Source: Anas platyrhynchos (Eukaryota; Chordata; Aves; Anseriformes; Anatidae). Taken from it: a stretch of 64,000 nucleotides of DNA. Location of the stretch: NCBI RefSeq assembly GCF_047663525.1, contig NC_092588.1:44336001-44400000 (forward strand), in the 5' to 3' direction. The translations under genes and the position numbers were made by a program. Positions 52,157 to 64,000 of the stretch are shown here, piece after piece. Below the pieces are notes generated by a model. That model had not been told where the DNA came from and did not search any database. It worked only from the letters and a program-made list of their open reading frames with translations. Each line of letters starts with the position of its first letter. The first letter of the stretch is position 1.

Positions 52157-54392
52157 TCCAGCCATTTTTACTGTCTCATATGCAAGGTTCCTAATCTGCC
52201 CCATTGCTGCTTTTTGAGAATTCTTTTTCTTCCCCCTCTAAAAAAAAGAGATACAGGGTTGCTTCCTCTCAGACTCCATTTCAATGTGGTGCACATCTGC
52301 CTTTGCTAGACCAGTATATCTAGTAAATGTACTTGGAAGCTGATGTAAATATTCAGTGAAGCCCATGAAAGATACAGACACACAGCTTGTGAGATAAAAT
52401 GATTAGTACAGCATTTCCCCAAGGCTTTTGGCAGGAAGCAGGCTCCAGTTCAATTACTAAAATGAAAGATATGGATGTGTGATGGCCATGCACATGACAA
52501 TCTCTGTAACTTGGTTCTTCCTGTTCAACAGTACATGAAGTGGATTTTAATCCAGGGCAGATGGTGATCTTATGCCAAGATGGGGCAGATCTGTGGATGA
52601 ACTAAAGGGGCTAGGTAGCCCTGGACACATGATAGAGCATAAATGCAAACGCAGGCTTTCCAGCTACAGTTCACTTCAAAGCTGCATCCAGATGAGTCCA
52701 TGTGGTGATCTCCCTATATTGACCTCCACTGAAGAAAGAACTGAGTCATTTAAATAGCATTATAAGATGATTAGTCATTAACCAATGGCTAATTTGACAC
52801 TGTGTAAATTTGAAGAAGCTTTTGAAAGGACTACCCAAGTGGACCTACATGCTGGAAAAACATGCGTTTCCACACACCTATTTGTATTCAGGTACCAGAA
52901 TGAAGTGTCTGGGAATAAAGCTTGAGACTCAGCATTTTACAATCTTAAACAGCAAGATGCTGAGCAAAGTACATAGCTGTAGTAGCTGACACAGGAGCTT
53001 CAGCAAATATATATGTAACTTAAGAAAAGATTATAATTTAACTCTACAGAACCTTTTTAATGATCATAACAGCTAGGGGAAGATTTTCAATGTCAACAGT
53101 GTCTGATCTAATTATTCATTTGACATCTGTAGTCCACTGACATTACATCAAGTATATGCGGAGATCACCTTAAATACTTTGCCTAGACAAAGCCCCCTGA
53201 AAATTGTGTTCTCTGTTATTTTTTATGCTAATAGAAACATTTGCATCACTTTGTGGATTTACTGTGTACCTCTTACTATAAGAAGGGTACAAAATTAAAT
53301 AGATAACCTTCATTATCTCATAATGTTGTTATCAAGGAAATTGACCTTTAAAAAACATCAATCCCTTGGCAAGTTCAAAGTATTTTTCAGCAATATGAAA
53401 AGTTAAGGCAACAGGGCTGCCACAAGGGTTATTCAGTTAGCTTTGCGTATGCATTTATTTATTTGTGCATTTAATTGTCTAGACTGATGGATTAGTATGT
53501 AGACAAGAAGACATATTGAAGATCAGAAGTTTGTATTAGAGGAATGACAGGGACTACAGAGATAGCTAATGAGAGATAATGAAGTAGCGTTGAAACACTT
53601 CAACGTGAAAGTCTGCACAGGTGAGAACGTGCCAGGTGAATTCATAGATTACAAACACTCCAAAGTAACAATCATCTATTTAGATGTTTCATTCTTTTGG
53701 AGTTTAGGTTATGTCCTAGGATGCTTTGAACATAGCCTTGAAATAATAATAAAATGCAATTTTGTACCTGAAGCCCAGTCCAACCCACCTGTTTTCTAAA
53801 TTGCTTGTTAACAGTTTACACTTCCTCTTTATCAGATTAACCATTCTTGATATAGTGTACAAGATAAGGACGATTTTCTTATTTTTCTATTTCTGAGCAG
53901 TAGTGTTTCCTTATTTCCCATTAAAATACCGAGTGTTAGTCCTATGAACAAGGCAATTTGAGAATGGTCATTAAAACTCTAAATGCAGACATACTCCCTG
54001 TACAAAATCAAAGTGCACAGCCGACTGACAAACATGCACTTAGCACACACCTCTGAAATGCCACTATTTTTAAGGCAATTCTTTGCAAACTGAAATTCAA
54101 GCTCAAACATGAACTTACTTAAGCACATTTTTATTAGAAAAGTATTATCTCTAGCTTTGCCGAGAGGAAAATAGTACATAATCTGCAAATTGCTAAATCA
54201 GCAGAAAACCTCTCACTGGCTTCAACAGTGCCCTGATGTGCCAGAGCTCTGCCACAGCAATTCAGTGGCAGATGCCTGGACTAAAATTCAGAGTTCTTGA
54301 CTATAGTTCAGAAAGTTCAGGCAAACTTTGTCAAGAGGTAAATCTCAGGTCTTTTCCTGTAAGTCCTAATAGAAAGTAACTCTAGAAAAGTT

Positions 54393-54480
54393 AATAAAAT
54401 AAAATAAAATAAAATAAAATAAAATAAAATAAAATAAAATAAAATAAAATAAAATAAAATAAAATAAAATAAAATAAAAT
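54393..54480. repeat. (AAAAT)n pentanucleotide repeat, about 17 copies
   Basis: An uninterrupted 88-base array of AAAAT. The purity implies recent expansion and probable length polymorphism. A second long pentanucleotide array begins about 760 bases downstream. Confidence 0.95.
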
Positions 54481-55238
54481 CATGTTGAGATCTCCATACT
54501 ATAGAAAGTTTTGGTTTTGTTTGTTTGCTTTCTCAGAAATTCATCAATTCTTTAGAAGAAGTGCAAGGAAATTTATTCAAATGACTGAATGGCTTATCAT
54601 CAATCAGCATATTTCCTGCTGATGTCAAATGAGTAGCTTACAGGGTTTTATGGTCAAAGTCATATATTTCAGCATATCTGAGCATTTTTCCATGTGAAAT
54701 GGTTGGTTTTCTAAATAAAATCAAACAGAAAAGAATGGAGGAGAGAGTAAAGAGTTTATTTATGTAAAATAAAATTAAGTGTGTGACTATATGGAAGAGA
54801 AAGTTATACTGTAAAGGAGTTGGAAAAAGCCTTGACATAAACAAGAGTATTAGCGGGACATGTTTATTCTTGACCTGAACACTATAATGCTTCCAAGCAG
54901 GGAACATACTTTCAATAAAAATAGGCTTTAATTCTAATTCTTCAGGGATGAACTTCAACTGATTTGGAATTCAGATAAGCCTTAAAGTATTTACATATTT
55001 GAGGATTATCTATTTTTTTTCCATAGCTGGGGGGTCTCATATTTCTTAGTTTCCATAAGGCTGTGGTTACTGTGCACACCAGAGACTCTTTGCCTTTCTC
55101 TTTTCCAGCCATCTAACCACCCTGGATGCTACTCCTTTCTTTTGGGTTTTGCATGTTCCCCAGCTCAAAATAGCCTCTTTCTATTTCTGTGTTCACTTTA
55201 TAACTTACTTTTTCTTCCACACCAAGATTCCTAAATAT

Positions 55239-55517
55239 CCTCTCCTCTCCTCTCCTCTCCTCTCCTCTCCTCTCCTCTCCTCTCCTCTCCTCTCCTCTCC
55301 TCTCCTCTCCTCTCCTCTCCTCTCCTCTCCTCTCCTCTCCTCTCCTCTCCTCTCCTCTCCTCTCCTCTCCTCTCCTCTCCTCTCCTCTCCTCTCCTCTCC
55401 TCTCCTCTCCTCTCCTCTCCTCTCCTCTCCTCTCCTCTCCTCTCCTCTCCTCTCCTCTCCTCTCCTCTCCTCTCCTCTCCTCTCCTCTCCTCTCCTCTCC
55501 TCTCCTCTCCTCTCCTC
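55239..55517. repeat. (TCTCC)n pentanucleotide repeat, about 56 copies
   Basis: A pure 279-base array of the pentamer TCTCC, directly followed by 14 T. One strand is all pyrimidine and the tract is a perfect mirror repeat, so it could form triplex DNA. An open frame of 132 codons runs through it only because the repeat has no stop in that frame. Confidence 0.97.
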
Positions 55518-56623
55518 TTTTTTTTTTTTTTGAGATGTTTTCAGTGATCCTGTTAACTATTTCTTTACATTAGGGCTTTTATGGTACTACCCCATGTCTG
55601 ATGCTCCGTGTAGCAATGCTCTCCTTGTGGCATGTACCCTCATAGCAGAGTCTCTGGGAGCTGCCCAGTTTTCTGCTCTTCATGGAAGCTCCCTTACTGC
55701 TTTAGATGACTGAATTCCCCAACTCCATTTGCTCTTCTATGCTCAGCCCCTTTTCATTTAGGTTTCCTATTTATTTATTCATAAATACTTCAACCTTCAG
55801 ACTCCCGTTACCCAGAAAGTGTTTAAAAATGACAGACAACAGTCAATCAATCATCATTTGCTACATGCTCAGCAGTTACTCATCTCCTGTCTCCTTCCTC
55901 CTTCTACAGTCACGTGTTTTGATTCTTGCTCGAAATAGTAAGATTTCATTCACTGAGGCTGGTACATTCTGTAAAATTTTAGAGTTTAGTTGGATGTAAA
56001 TGTCAAAAACTCTCACAGTACAAACACACAATCCAGATGATAGCCATGCCCTTCTAGAACCACTGTATCCTTCTCTATTTAAAACCATCTAAATAGGAGC
56101 CTCTACCTTCTCTTTAGTGTCACCATTTCTTTTGGCTCCAAGTAGATGCCTTTTCCTTTCAGCTAATACTCCACTCCTTGTGCTCCTCAGCCAGCTATTC
56201 CAAATTCCTGGACCCTCCTATGTATTTTAGCAAAAGCATTTCACTGGCAATATTTGTATTAGTGAGTTGAGACTGACAATGGAAGGAGAATGGTCTAACT
56301 GTCATTGGTTTCACTAGGCTATAGTAATTCTACATTAAGTTTGCATGGGATTTTAATAGAATTCAGTACAAATTCTAGATGTTCTATGGCCTCCCAGGTT
56401 GGAGAAATACTGAAGACTTTTACCTTCTCTAAAATATGAGTCCAATCATATTTTATCGTTTACAACAATAATGTAGTTACTACAAAATGTGGCAATGAAG
56501 ATTCACAAAAACACGGAGTCTATTTTCTTTCCAAAATAGTTACCCTGCTAATAGTCAAAGAATCCCTATTTAGATTTTGTTTGGGAGAGGGAGAGTACAA
56601 AAAAACTGTAAGGGAAGGAGGAG

Positions 56624-56648
56624 AAAAAAAAAAAAAAAAAAAAAAAAA
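56624..56648. repeat. Poly(A) tract
   Basis: Run of about 25 A preceded by a purine-rich GGAGGAG segment. Confidence 0.88.
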
Positions 56649-58444
56649 CAGGTTTGGGGGTAGAATTTTCCATGCTTGTTATTCACTTCAGAAGCCAGCT
56701 AACAAAAGATCAATGTTATAAAAGAGGAAAGTAAAACAGGTAATACAGACAGATAAAATATACTGTCACTCTAGACGTGATTTTTTCAGAAACCCTCATC
56801 TCACAGAAAACCTGAGGAAAAGGTTTTTTCCCCAGGTTTCCTTTTTTTTTTTTTTTGGAAGTCTTTCTCCTATATGAGGGCAATTCCAGGTACAGACAGA
56901 CTCATTAGCTCCTTAGCATAATTTCCTTGCAGACCAGCTGACAGAAAATGAGAGGACAGTCTACTTGCACTAAAATGCAGATAAATTCTCTTCCTGGCAT
57001 ACGAAGCCTTACTGCTTCAGAGAAATATTTATAAACAATGTGAGCAGAATAAGGAAGTAAAGCATTGATGCACTGATCTAAGAGCAGCGTTTACCTCTCC
57101 AAGATTTGAATAGAACCCACAAGCACCAGACTGCAGCACGAATTGTTACTGCTGGGCACCTCACATTCACTTTTACGTGCATACAAAATGAGCATAGAAT
57201 GCTACTTACGTATTAGCCTGCTTTGCTGTAAGTTCAAAGGGCACTGTGATCCCAGTTCAGGAGATTACTGTAATATAGATTTTTTCCAACCCACAGCTTT
57301 GCCAAAAGAGAACAGACTACATCAAGCAATCTGAAGGTATAAAAGCTTTTGGAGAATACTGTCTATAACCTCTAAGACGTTCACCATAATCCCACCCAAT
57401 TTAAGAGGCAAAATTGCATTTTTTAGAATACTGTGAAATCAGTAACAACTAAGTACAACACCTCCAAAGAACTGAAATATAAAGCCAGGGTTGTTCAGGA
57501 CATGGAAGGTAAGAAATGCCAAAGGATTGTTTCTTTCTCACTCGACTAGCACAGGGTGCAGTACAATTTTCATGTGATGCAGCTGGAGAAACCCAGCTAT
57601 ACCATGCCACTCCTCCAAGTTACATCTTCTCCCTTCTAACTTAGGTTAGGGCTGGATTCACCCCTGAAACTACTTATATGTAAATGCACTTTTCAGAGCA
57701 TAACAATAACTCTACCAGGATGATAAGAGTTTGACAACTAGACTGTTTGTTAGCCAGATCTTAACTTAAGCTACCAGTCTGTTGATTTGGCTTCTGCTGG
57801 TGTCCGTGGAACAAGAGCAGACTCATTTCTCTTCTCTTAGACCTCTGCCTTCTCAAGGGTACAGATCGTACTAGGTCTCTTTCCAGTTACTAAGAGGAAG
57901 ACTCAGTGTCTAGCTGAAAGTTAGTCATGATGAATCCTAGTCTTGGTAACTTCTGGTGAGAGTCAGCATGTTGTCAGATCCTATCTAAATTAGATTTCAA
58001 AAATAAACGTTGCTCTTATTAAAAAAGTAGATGCAGACATGGGAATCTGTCTCCAAGCATGGACCATTAGTGCTGTCTCAGACAGAAAAAGAACAAACTC
58101 CATCACTTATATGGAATCCACCTCTATATTTGGGAACTAGTCTTCAGAGAGCATTAAATCCATCGAGAAGAAACATGGAGCACATGTAGAGAAAACACTG
58201 GGGCATTATCATGCACAACCTGAGGCCAAGGGAATGTAGATCTTCTAGAACTAGTTGGAATTCTGTGCAAAGAAAGGTCGTTTACATTATTCTGTGGAGG
58301 GCTTTCTACGAGTCTAATCTCCCCAGGCAAGGGTCATGTTTGTGTCCGTTACTTATTCTCTTTACTCTAGTGATCCCGCAGTCTTTCCATTGACTGCAAT
58401 GGCTGCGCTATTCATGGACTGACTCTAGGATTGGACTGTGTACT

Positions 58445-58453
58445 AAGCAAATA
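58445..58453 (-). promoter_or_regulatory. TTR: Candidate FOXA (HNF3) site upstream of TTR
   Basis: On the minus strand this reads TATTTGCTT, a full match to the FOXA consensus TRTTTRYTY. It lies about 106 bases before the start expected from the TATA box, the same distance as the strong HNF3 site known in the mammalian TTR promoter. Binding is inferred. Confidence 0.55.
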
Positions 58454-58520
58454 ATCAGAATCAGCAGATTTGGAGTCATATGGGCACCCAATAAGCAGCC
58501 TGTTTTGTTGTAGGATTGGG

Positions 58521-58528
58521 TATAAAAT
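58521..58528 (+). promoter_or_regulatory. TTR: TTR TATA box
   Basis: TATAAAAT lies 64 bases before the TTR ATG. It predicts transcription start near 58550 and a 5' UTR of about 35 bases, in line with the short, TATA-driven TTR promoter of other vertebrates. Confidence 0.85.
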
Positions 58529-58584
58529 CCCAAATCTCATCAGCTCCTAGCTGTTGGCACCAGGACTCACTAACAGCAAGCAGA

Positions 58585-58653
58585 ATGGCCTTTCACTCTG
58601 CTCTTTTTGTTTTCTTAGCTGGACTGGTATTTCTCGCTGAAGCTGCACCACTG
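58585..58653 (+). CDS. TTR: TTR exon 1 (coding part)
   Basis: 69 bases, 23 residues: hydrophobic signal peptide followed by APL of the mature protein. Donor GTGAGT. The ATG is the first after the TATA box and gives the family-typical signal length. Confidence 0.96.
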
Positions 58654-61600
58654 GTGAGTCTTTTTTATTCAAACTCAATCATTACAAGAATCATCTATAT
58701 TTTCTAGATGACTAGCATCTTCCTCAGCCATGAAATTCTGCAACCATTAGACTTCAATGAAGTGTTATTTTAATACCATTTTTTAGGTATCTTCTTCAGA
58801 ATTCTTCAAACTTTTCTTTCATCATTTATCCATCTATTTTAGGACACTATGAAAGGTATGGGATATAGGAGATGTGACCCTTTATTTTTCTCTGTTTATG
58901 TCAGTTTCTGACTCACATCCCATATCATATCTTCCCAGGGACACATGCAACTGTAAATATTTGTCAAACTGTGTATGTGTATGTATGTAAAATAAAGTGA
59001 TATATATAAAGATCAAAGATTCTGCTGTAAGCCATAAATGTTAGTGAACTAGCTTTGAATGCCATTTTGCAAAGAACTTGCTTTTAAGCCAACATTAATT
59101 CTGCAAGAACAATCTATCTTCTCTTTGAAAGAAAGCTTTTGCAGGTCTAGTGAACAGCTCCTATATAACTTCTCCTGCTTTCCCCAAGGTCTCCCATGGC
59201 TCTGTTGATTCCAAATGCCCTCTCATGGTTAAAGTGCTGGATGCAGTCAGAGGAAGTCCTGCAGCTAACGTAGCTGTTAAAGTCTTTAAAAAGGGTGCAG
59301 ATGGAAGCTGGCAGGACTTTGCCACTGGGTAAGTTATGTGGTCTTACTGAGAGATTTTTAAGGTGCCTTGGGAAAACAAATGAGAAATAAATGGAATAGA
59401 GCTCTGATCAAAACAACTTTAAGTTGTCTTTCACATGTCACACTATAACCAGAATTATACACACTAAAACCACACTATAACAGCACATCAGATTCAAGTG
59501 GAGCATACTTGTTACTGAAATTGAAATACCTACTAATTGGAAAAACAAAAAAAAAAGTTTATTCAATACATATTATTTTCTCCTATCTCCAATATAACCT
59601 TTCCGTTCTCCGAATATATATATATATTTAGATCTTTATTTTCAACAGTCACATACAAAATCCTTTCTGTAAGCTCCATCTCTACACATACAAATAACAA
59701 GTGTATTAGTTCTCTTCTGTGCAATAAACTTGCTCATTGGATGAAACTCCTTAACCTGAAGGTTTTCAAGAGTCCCATTTTAACAAAACACAGCATAGCC
59801 ACAACATGTTTGTTGTCATATCTATAGATTTGCATGGCTTTTGCTATTATGACAGGTTTATATTTACAAAGCATCCTCAGAACATCACTGAGAGGCATGC
59901 AAATATTACTATCTTCAGCCTGCAGGAAAAAATATGTGGATCAGAGGGATACAGTTTTCTAAAATTTAAATAGGTGAGGTATTCATGCATTTAAGTTTCA
60001 TTGTAACAATTGACTGATTCAGATTTTTAACTAAGAGAAATCTCTAGCAGCAGGATGATATTCAAGTACAGGACAACAAGCATAGGTGTGGACAGGAACA
60101 ACTAGAGCATCCAGTGGTCTTTTACTAGGACTTTTATAACATGATTTATATAAAAGCTGTAAAGAGAAACAGAGAACACTACAAGCAGAGACATACCTTT
60201 CTCTATCTGAACAGTTTTTTTCTATAAAACTCAAAACAATCAAGAAGACAAAACCTTTCCCCACTGAAAGATAACCAACCCCCTAATAAGGAGGAGATAA
60301 AAACAGACACCTCCACCCCCAAAGGATGAGTGTTAATCTAGGAACAAATGACTCTTGGAGTGGATTTATATACTTCAAACAACAGAGTACTTCTTTAAAA
60401 ATTGACAAGTTGCTTTCAAGAGAGGTGGGGACAATGGTAATGTCTTGCTCTTAACAAGTATTTGTGCCCTGATCAGGAGATCCAGCTTATTTTGAATGTT
60501 TCATCAATTGGTCTTGTATGTGTAATATAAAGTATAATTTACACTGGAATAAGATAAATATAACATCAGTGTTTAATGTTGTCACCTTTTGAGAATACTA
60601 GTGTTCTCTTGTTCAGTTTACAACACTGCCCTTAACAAGCCCAAGGAAACAAATCCTGTGGCTCTTCTCGGCCAAGTTCTTTTGGCACTTTATATTACAG
60701 AGAAAGTCTGAGAAAATAATCTAATTAAATTATTTAAATAAATAAATGAGGAGAATAGCCTTAGGCACAGGAGAAGTATTTTGCTGTGGGAAGGCAATAA
60801 AATAACATTAAACCACCATTTTTACTACAGGTAAAGATTATGACCTTTCCCTTGGCTTGCATCTTAACCAAAGCTGCTTTCAGTGACAACAGCGACTTAG
60901 GCTGAGGGCACTAGTTTGAAACAGTTTTTCACACATGATTGCAATTTTCTTCCTTTGGGAAAACCAGAGTTTATCTGTGATAAATCTGTTGAAAATTTGA
61001 ATTCAATCAAGGAACACAATCTGTAACTACACCCAGAAGGTTAATATTTTGAAGGTCTGTATGCATTTGCTAGGTACTGTAAAAGTGTCATTTTGCATAG
61101 ATGTCTATAAAGGCTTTTTGTTTTGTTTTGTTTTATTTGGCTGTTTTAGTTTAGTTAGTTGGTAGTTGTTGTTTAGCCTTGCTAACACATTTTATGGAAC
61201 TTAGCAAACTTTGTAACTATAGAATTTAAAATATTTATTAATATTTCAAATAATAATGATTCTCTTTTAAAAGGCAGAGAAGAAGTTAGCATAACAACAG
61301 CTGATTTTATTAAGAGGCTTATTTCAAAAATAAATTTGGCCAAAAATATGCAAGAAAAGCTTTACTACAGCTGAGATGCACTCTGAGGAAGGCCCTAGGG
61401 CTAGGAAGCATGTGATATGGGTTCTCTATGAGCTCTTCCCATGACTAGCTTTGACCTTCTCACTGCTCACATGTTTTTGAAAATCTAGGCCTTGTAGTTC
61501 GAGAGTTGCATTCACTAAACATTGTGTCCTTGTATGTGAATCATCATCAAAGAAAAGAAAAAAAAAAGATGTCACAGTACATCTGATAGAAATACAAGTG

Positions 61601-63715
61601 CTCATACAGAAATACAAGTGTTTCTCAAAAAGAATCACTTGTACCATTTTGCTACCAGGGCTAAATACAGGAAATCCTCTGCCTTGTGCTACTCCCACCC
61701 AGAATATGAATCACACACTGTCCTGTAGGATGTCACCACAACAGTGGTACTTAACAGTTTGCTTATGAGCAAACCACTGACACTGAACGGCTATCACTTG
61801 ATAGCTAAAATAAGAGAAAGTGCCATTAACTCTTGGTGGTGAACAGAAGGTTTCAAGTGAACCCTTGTTTCCAGTTTCCCAGTTGTTCTGGATGGTTAAC
61901 ATCTGCAACTCTGGATCAGCTAATTACAGAAAGGACCATTCAAGCTGCATCCACGTCTTTCTTAAACTAAAATTTCTTCATCTGAACAAAGATTTTGGGT
62001 CACAAATCATTTTTTTCCCTTTACATAGTTTGTGTCAAAACCATCTAGGTTCTAAGCAGATATATGTGAATTGCCAACTTGCAGCCTGAACAATTCTGCA
62101 GGATCTCAACAATTGCTTCACAGTTTCAAGGACACATGAGCACTTGCCAATGAGATCTTCAGCCTTTTGCCTCTTGCCTTTTCTAAAGGCAAGATAGCTT
62201 AAGCAAGGAAATACTAACGCTTCTACAAAGACTGCCTATGAGACATGTTTCAGTCATGTCTTGGACTCTCTACAGGTATGGAAAGAATACCTGGGTATAG
62301 CTGATTTCATCTGTACTATACCTGTGAGACTTTTTCAGTCTTCAAATTGCTATAGCTGAAATTTAAGAAAACCTGAACGGTACCACAGCATTTTTGATTT
62401 TGTAAATTCTTAATTCAAGGGAAAGATCATCATTCAGACTTCTGTCATTTACTTGTCAAGTAACCAAGGAAGATAAGCAAGATGGAGGAGGAGGCTGGGA
62501 AAGAAAAGCTGTAATAGCACAACCGATTCTTTCTCTGATAACAAGCAGTAGCTCATTTCATTCTCTCCTCCCTCTATTCCTCCTTGTGTGTTTCTATTTT
62601 CAAGCTATTCCTTGTCATATGCTGGGCAAGTCCTACTAGCTCTTCAAATCAAAGTTTTCTTTATTTTTCCTTCAAATACATCAAGTGGTCATGAAATGTT
62701 ATATAAATATTTTCAGTAGAAAAAAATAAAATCAGATAAAGAGATTGAAATAAAAATAAAATAAAACAGTGAGGGAAAGGGCATACAAAGGAGTTAGAAG
62801 ACAAATATGTAAATATTTAAACAGCTGTCAAACAAAGCTTGGTCTTTTTCAGACTAATATGGTGCAATGCCAGCTAGATTTCCTCCTTGCTTTTGGATTC
62901 CATTCACCCAACATTTTGTTACAAGCTGAATATATAATCTCTCTGAGCTGCAAATTCCTATTGCTCATTTACATGGCACCCAATGGAAGAGGACCCTGCT
63001 CTTTGACCAAGACGTGGTAATTTGAATTAATAAAATCTCATGGCACTAAATTGTTGTTCCAAGACACTACCGTTCAGGGTCACATAAAAACACATCAGTG
63101 TTTAGATGTAAAACCTATAGTCTCAGTGCTAATAACTACTGAATAAAACAATTTGCCACTAAAATCTCTTTTCTCTAATTATAATTTGAGAATTGGCATC
63201 TTGCCTTTCATCATGACAATCCTTTTCCAAAGCCACTAACATTTGGTTCCAGAGGGCACTTAGTACAAGTTTAACATGATATTAAAACAGGGGTCTTAAC
63301 TATAATCCCTGCCATAGCAACAAAAATGACCAAAGAAAGTTTTAATTTGTGATGTACGTGGATAAGCTGGTAGCAGGGACAGGTTCTGCAATATGGAAGC
63401 ATACACTACACAGGAGGGAATTATTTCAGATTACTAGAAATCATTCAGTGTTGAATTTGGCTATCCAGCACCTGTGCTATTTAACACTCCACATTGACTA
63501 TTTCCGTTTTTTGGATTCATTCCACCATCTCATTTAAATGACAGTATAAAATATTTATGTAGATATTTTGTCATTACAGGAAAACCACAGAGTATGGTGA
63601 GATCCATGAGCTCACAACAGAAGAACAGTTTGTAGAAGGAACGTACAGGGTTGAGTTTGACACCAGCTCTTACTGGAAAGGACTTGGCCTTTCCCCATTC
63701 CATGAATATGCTGAT
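58585..63715 (+). CDS. TTR: Transthyretin, exons 1-3 of 4 (3' partial)
   Basis: Exons join as 58585-58653, 59189-59328 and 63580-63715, in frame, giving 115 residues; the family has about 150, and the missing C-terminal part is exon 4, beyond the window. TTR is a secreted homotetramer made by liver and choroid plexus that carries thyroid hormone and retinol-binding protein. Visible are a signal peptide (about residues 1-20, ending AEA), the mature N-terminus [15 protein letters not shown], the conserved [16 protein letters not shown] strand with the hormone-site lysine, and the [12 protein letters not shown] helix region. Exon 3 has 136 bases, as in human. Exon 2 has 140 bases against 131 in human, because of the three-residue longer avian N-terminus. 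All junctions are GT-AG. Confidence 0.97.
59189..59328 (+). CDS. TTR: TTR exon 2
   Basis: 140 bases in phase 0 to 2. The acceptor CCCCAAG is followed by GTC TCC CAT, the avian/reptilian N-terminal extension, then GSVDSKCPL. Donor GTAAGT. Confidence 0.96.
59329..63579 (+). other. TTR: TTR intron 2
   Basis: 4.25 kb GT-AG intron of AT-rich sequence with short repeats, including an AT run at about 59612-59630. No other exon or mobile element is recognised. Confidence 0.85.
63580..63715 (+). CDS. TTR: TTR exon 3
   Basis: 136 bases in phase 2 to 0. Encodes [36 protein letters not shown] and HEYAD. Acceptor TTACAG, donor GTAAGT. No exon 4 sequence is seen in the remaining 285 bases. Confidence 0.96.
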
Positions 63716-64000
63716 GTAAGTATTTGCAAATATACCTAATAACCTATATATCATGCTGCAGCATCAGCTGGACAGAATAAATACAGTGTTTTGATACTGA
63801 AAAGGCAATAAAATGGTTCACTGCCACCTAACATTGTGCAAATAAAGACAGTAAACAGTCATCTAAGCCAGAGGAAGTAGCCAAATTCCCTGCAAGTACA
63901 AATTGACACAGCTCTTCAAAGAGGAGCTGTGCCCATTCAGTTTAGTAGAGACCTTTGTCCAAAAAGAGCTATGTTATTTGAATGGACTCAGTGTTTTAAA

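Larger units (their letters stand above)
38240..58440. other. DSG2-TTR intergenic region
   Basis: About 20 kb without a supportable gene. The longest open frames (167 codons at 39396-39899 minus, 172 at 48303-48821 plus, 148 at 44842-45288 plus) match no family I recognise and lack exon-like conservation cues. Small GC-richer patches occur at about 40520-40740 and 48830-49010. Simple repeats are numerous and are listed separately. Regulatory elements of TTR or DSG2 may lie here but cannot be pinned down by eye. Confidence 0.65.

Noticed and set aside
55149..55547. 132-codon frame with repeated LSSPL units; also looks CRISPR-like at first sight
   Set aside because: Pure TCTCC microsatellite read through. 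There are no spacers and no plausible protein.

Overview
The window is animal nuclear DNA, most likely from a bird. It has two multi-exon genes with canonical splice sites, three clear CR1 LINE fragments, moderate-length introns, and a transthyretin gene with the longer N-terminus known from birds and reptiles. The encoded transthyretin is close to, but not identical with, the chicken protein as I recall it, so I name no species. Both genes are on the + strand.

Layout. Positions 1-10500 hold no gene I can support: AT-rich sequence with A-runs and TAAA repeats. A CpG island at about 10540-11160 carries the promoter, 5' UTR and first exon of desmoglein-2 (DSG2). Fifteen DSG2 coding exons run from 10802 to 35960. 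Joined in silico they keep frame throughout and give 1130 codons plus a stop. The 3' UTR probably ends near the AATAAA at 37731. From about 37.8 kb to 58.4 kb is a roughly 20 kb intergenic stretch with long pure microsatellites, notably (AAAAT)n at 54393-54480 and (TCTCC)n at 55239-55517, and no supportable gene. Transthyretin (TTR) begins with a TATA box at 58521 and ATG at 58585. Its exons 1-3 are present and exon 4 lies beyond the right edge.

The two genes do not act together. DSG2 is a desmosomal cadherin of epithelium and heart; TTR is a secreted thyroid-hormone and retinol-binding-protein carrier. Their adjacency matches the DSG2-TTR order known in vertebrates and supports naming this desmoglein DSG2.

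Mobile elements are CR1 fragments in DSG2 introns 1, 4 and 5, all in the sense orientation, plus one probable older CR1 relic in intron 1. The intron 4 copy makes up about nine tenths of that intron.

I found no undescribed biological system. The points most worth a second look are a probable GC-AG intron in DSG2, an alanine/glycine expansion in its cytoplasmic tail, the avian-type TTR exon 2 acceptor, a FOXA-type site upstream of TTR, and two long pure pentanucleotide repeats within 1 kb of each other.
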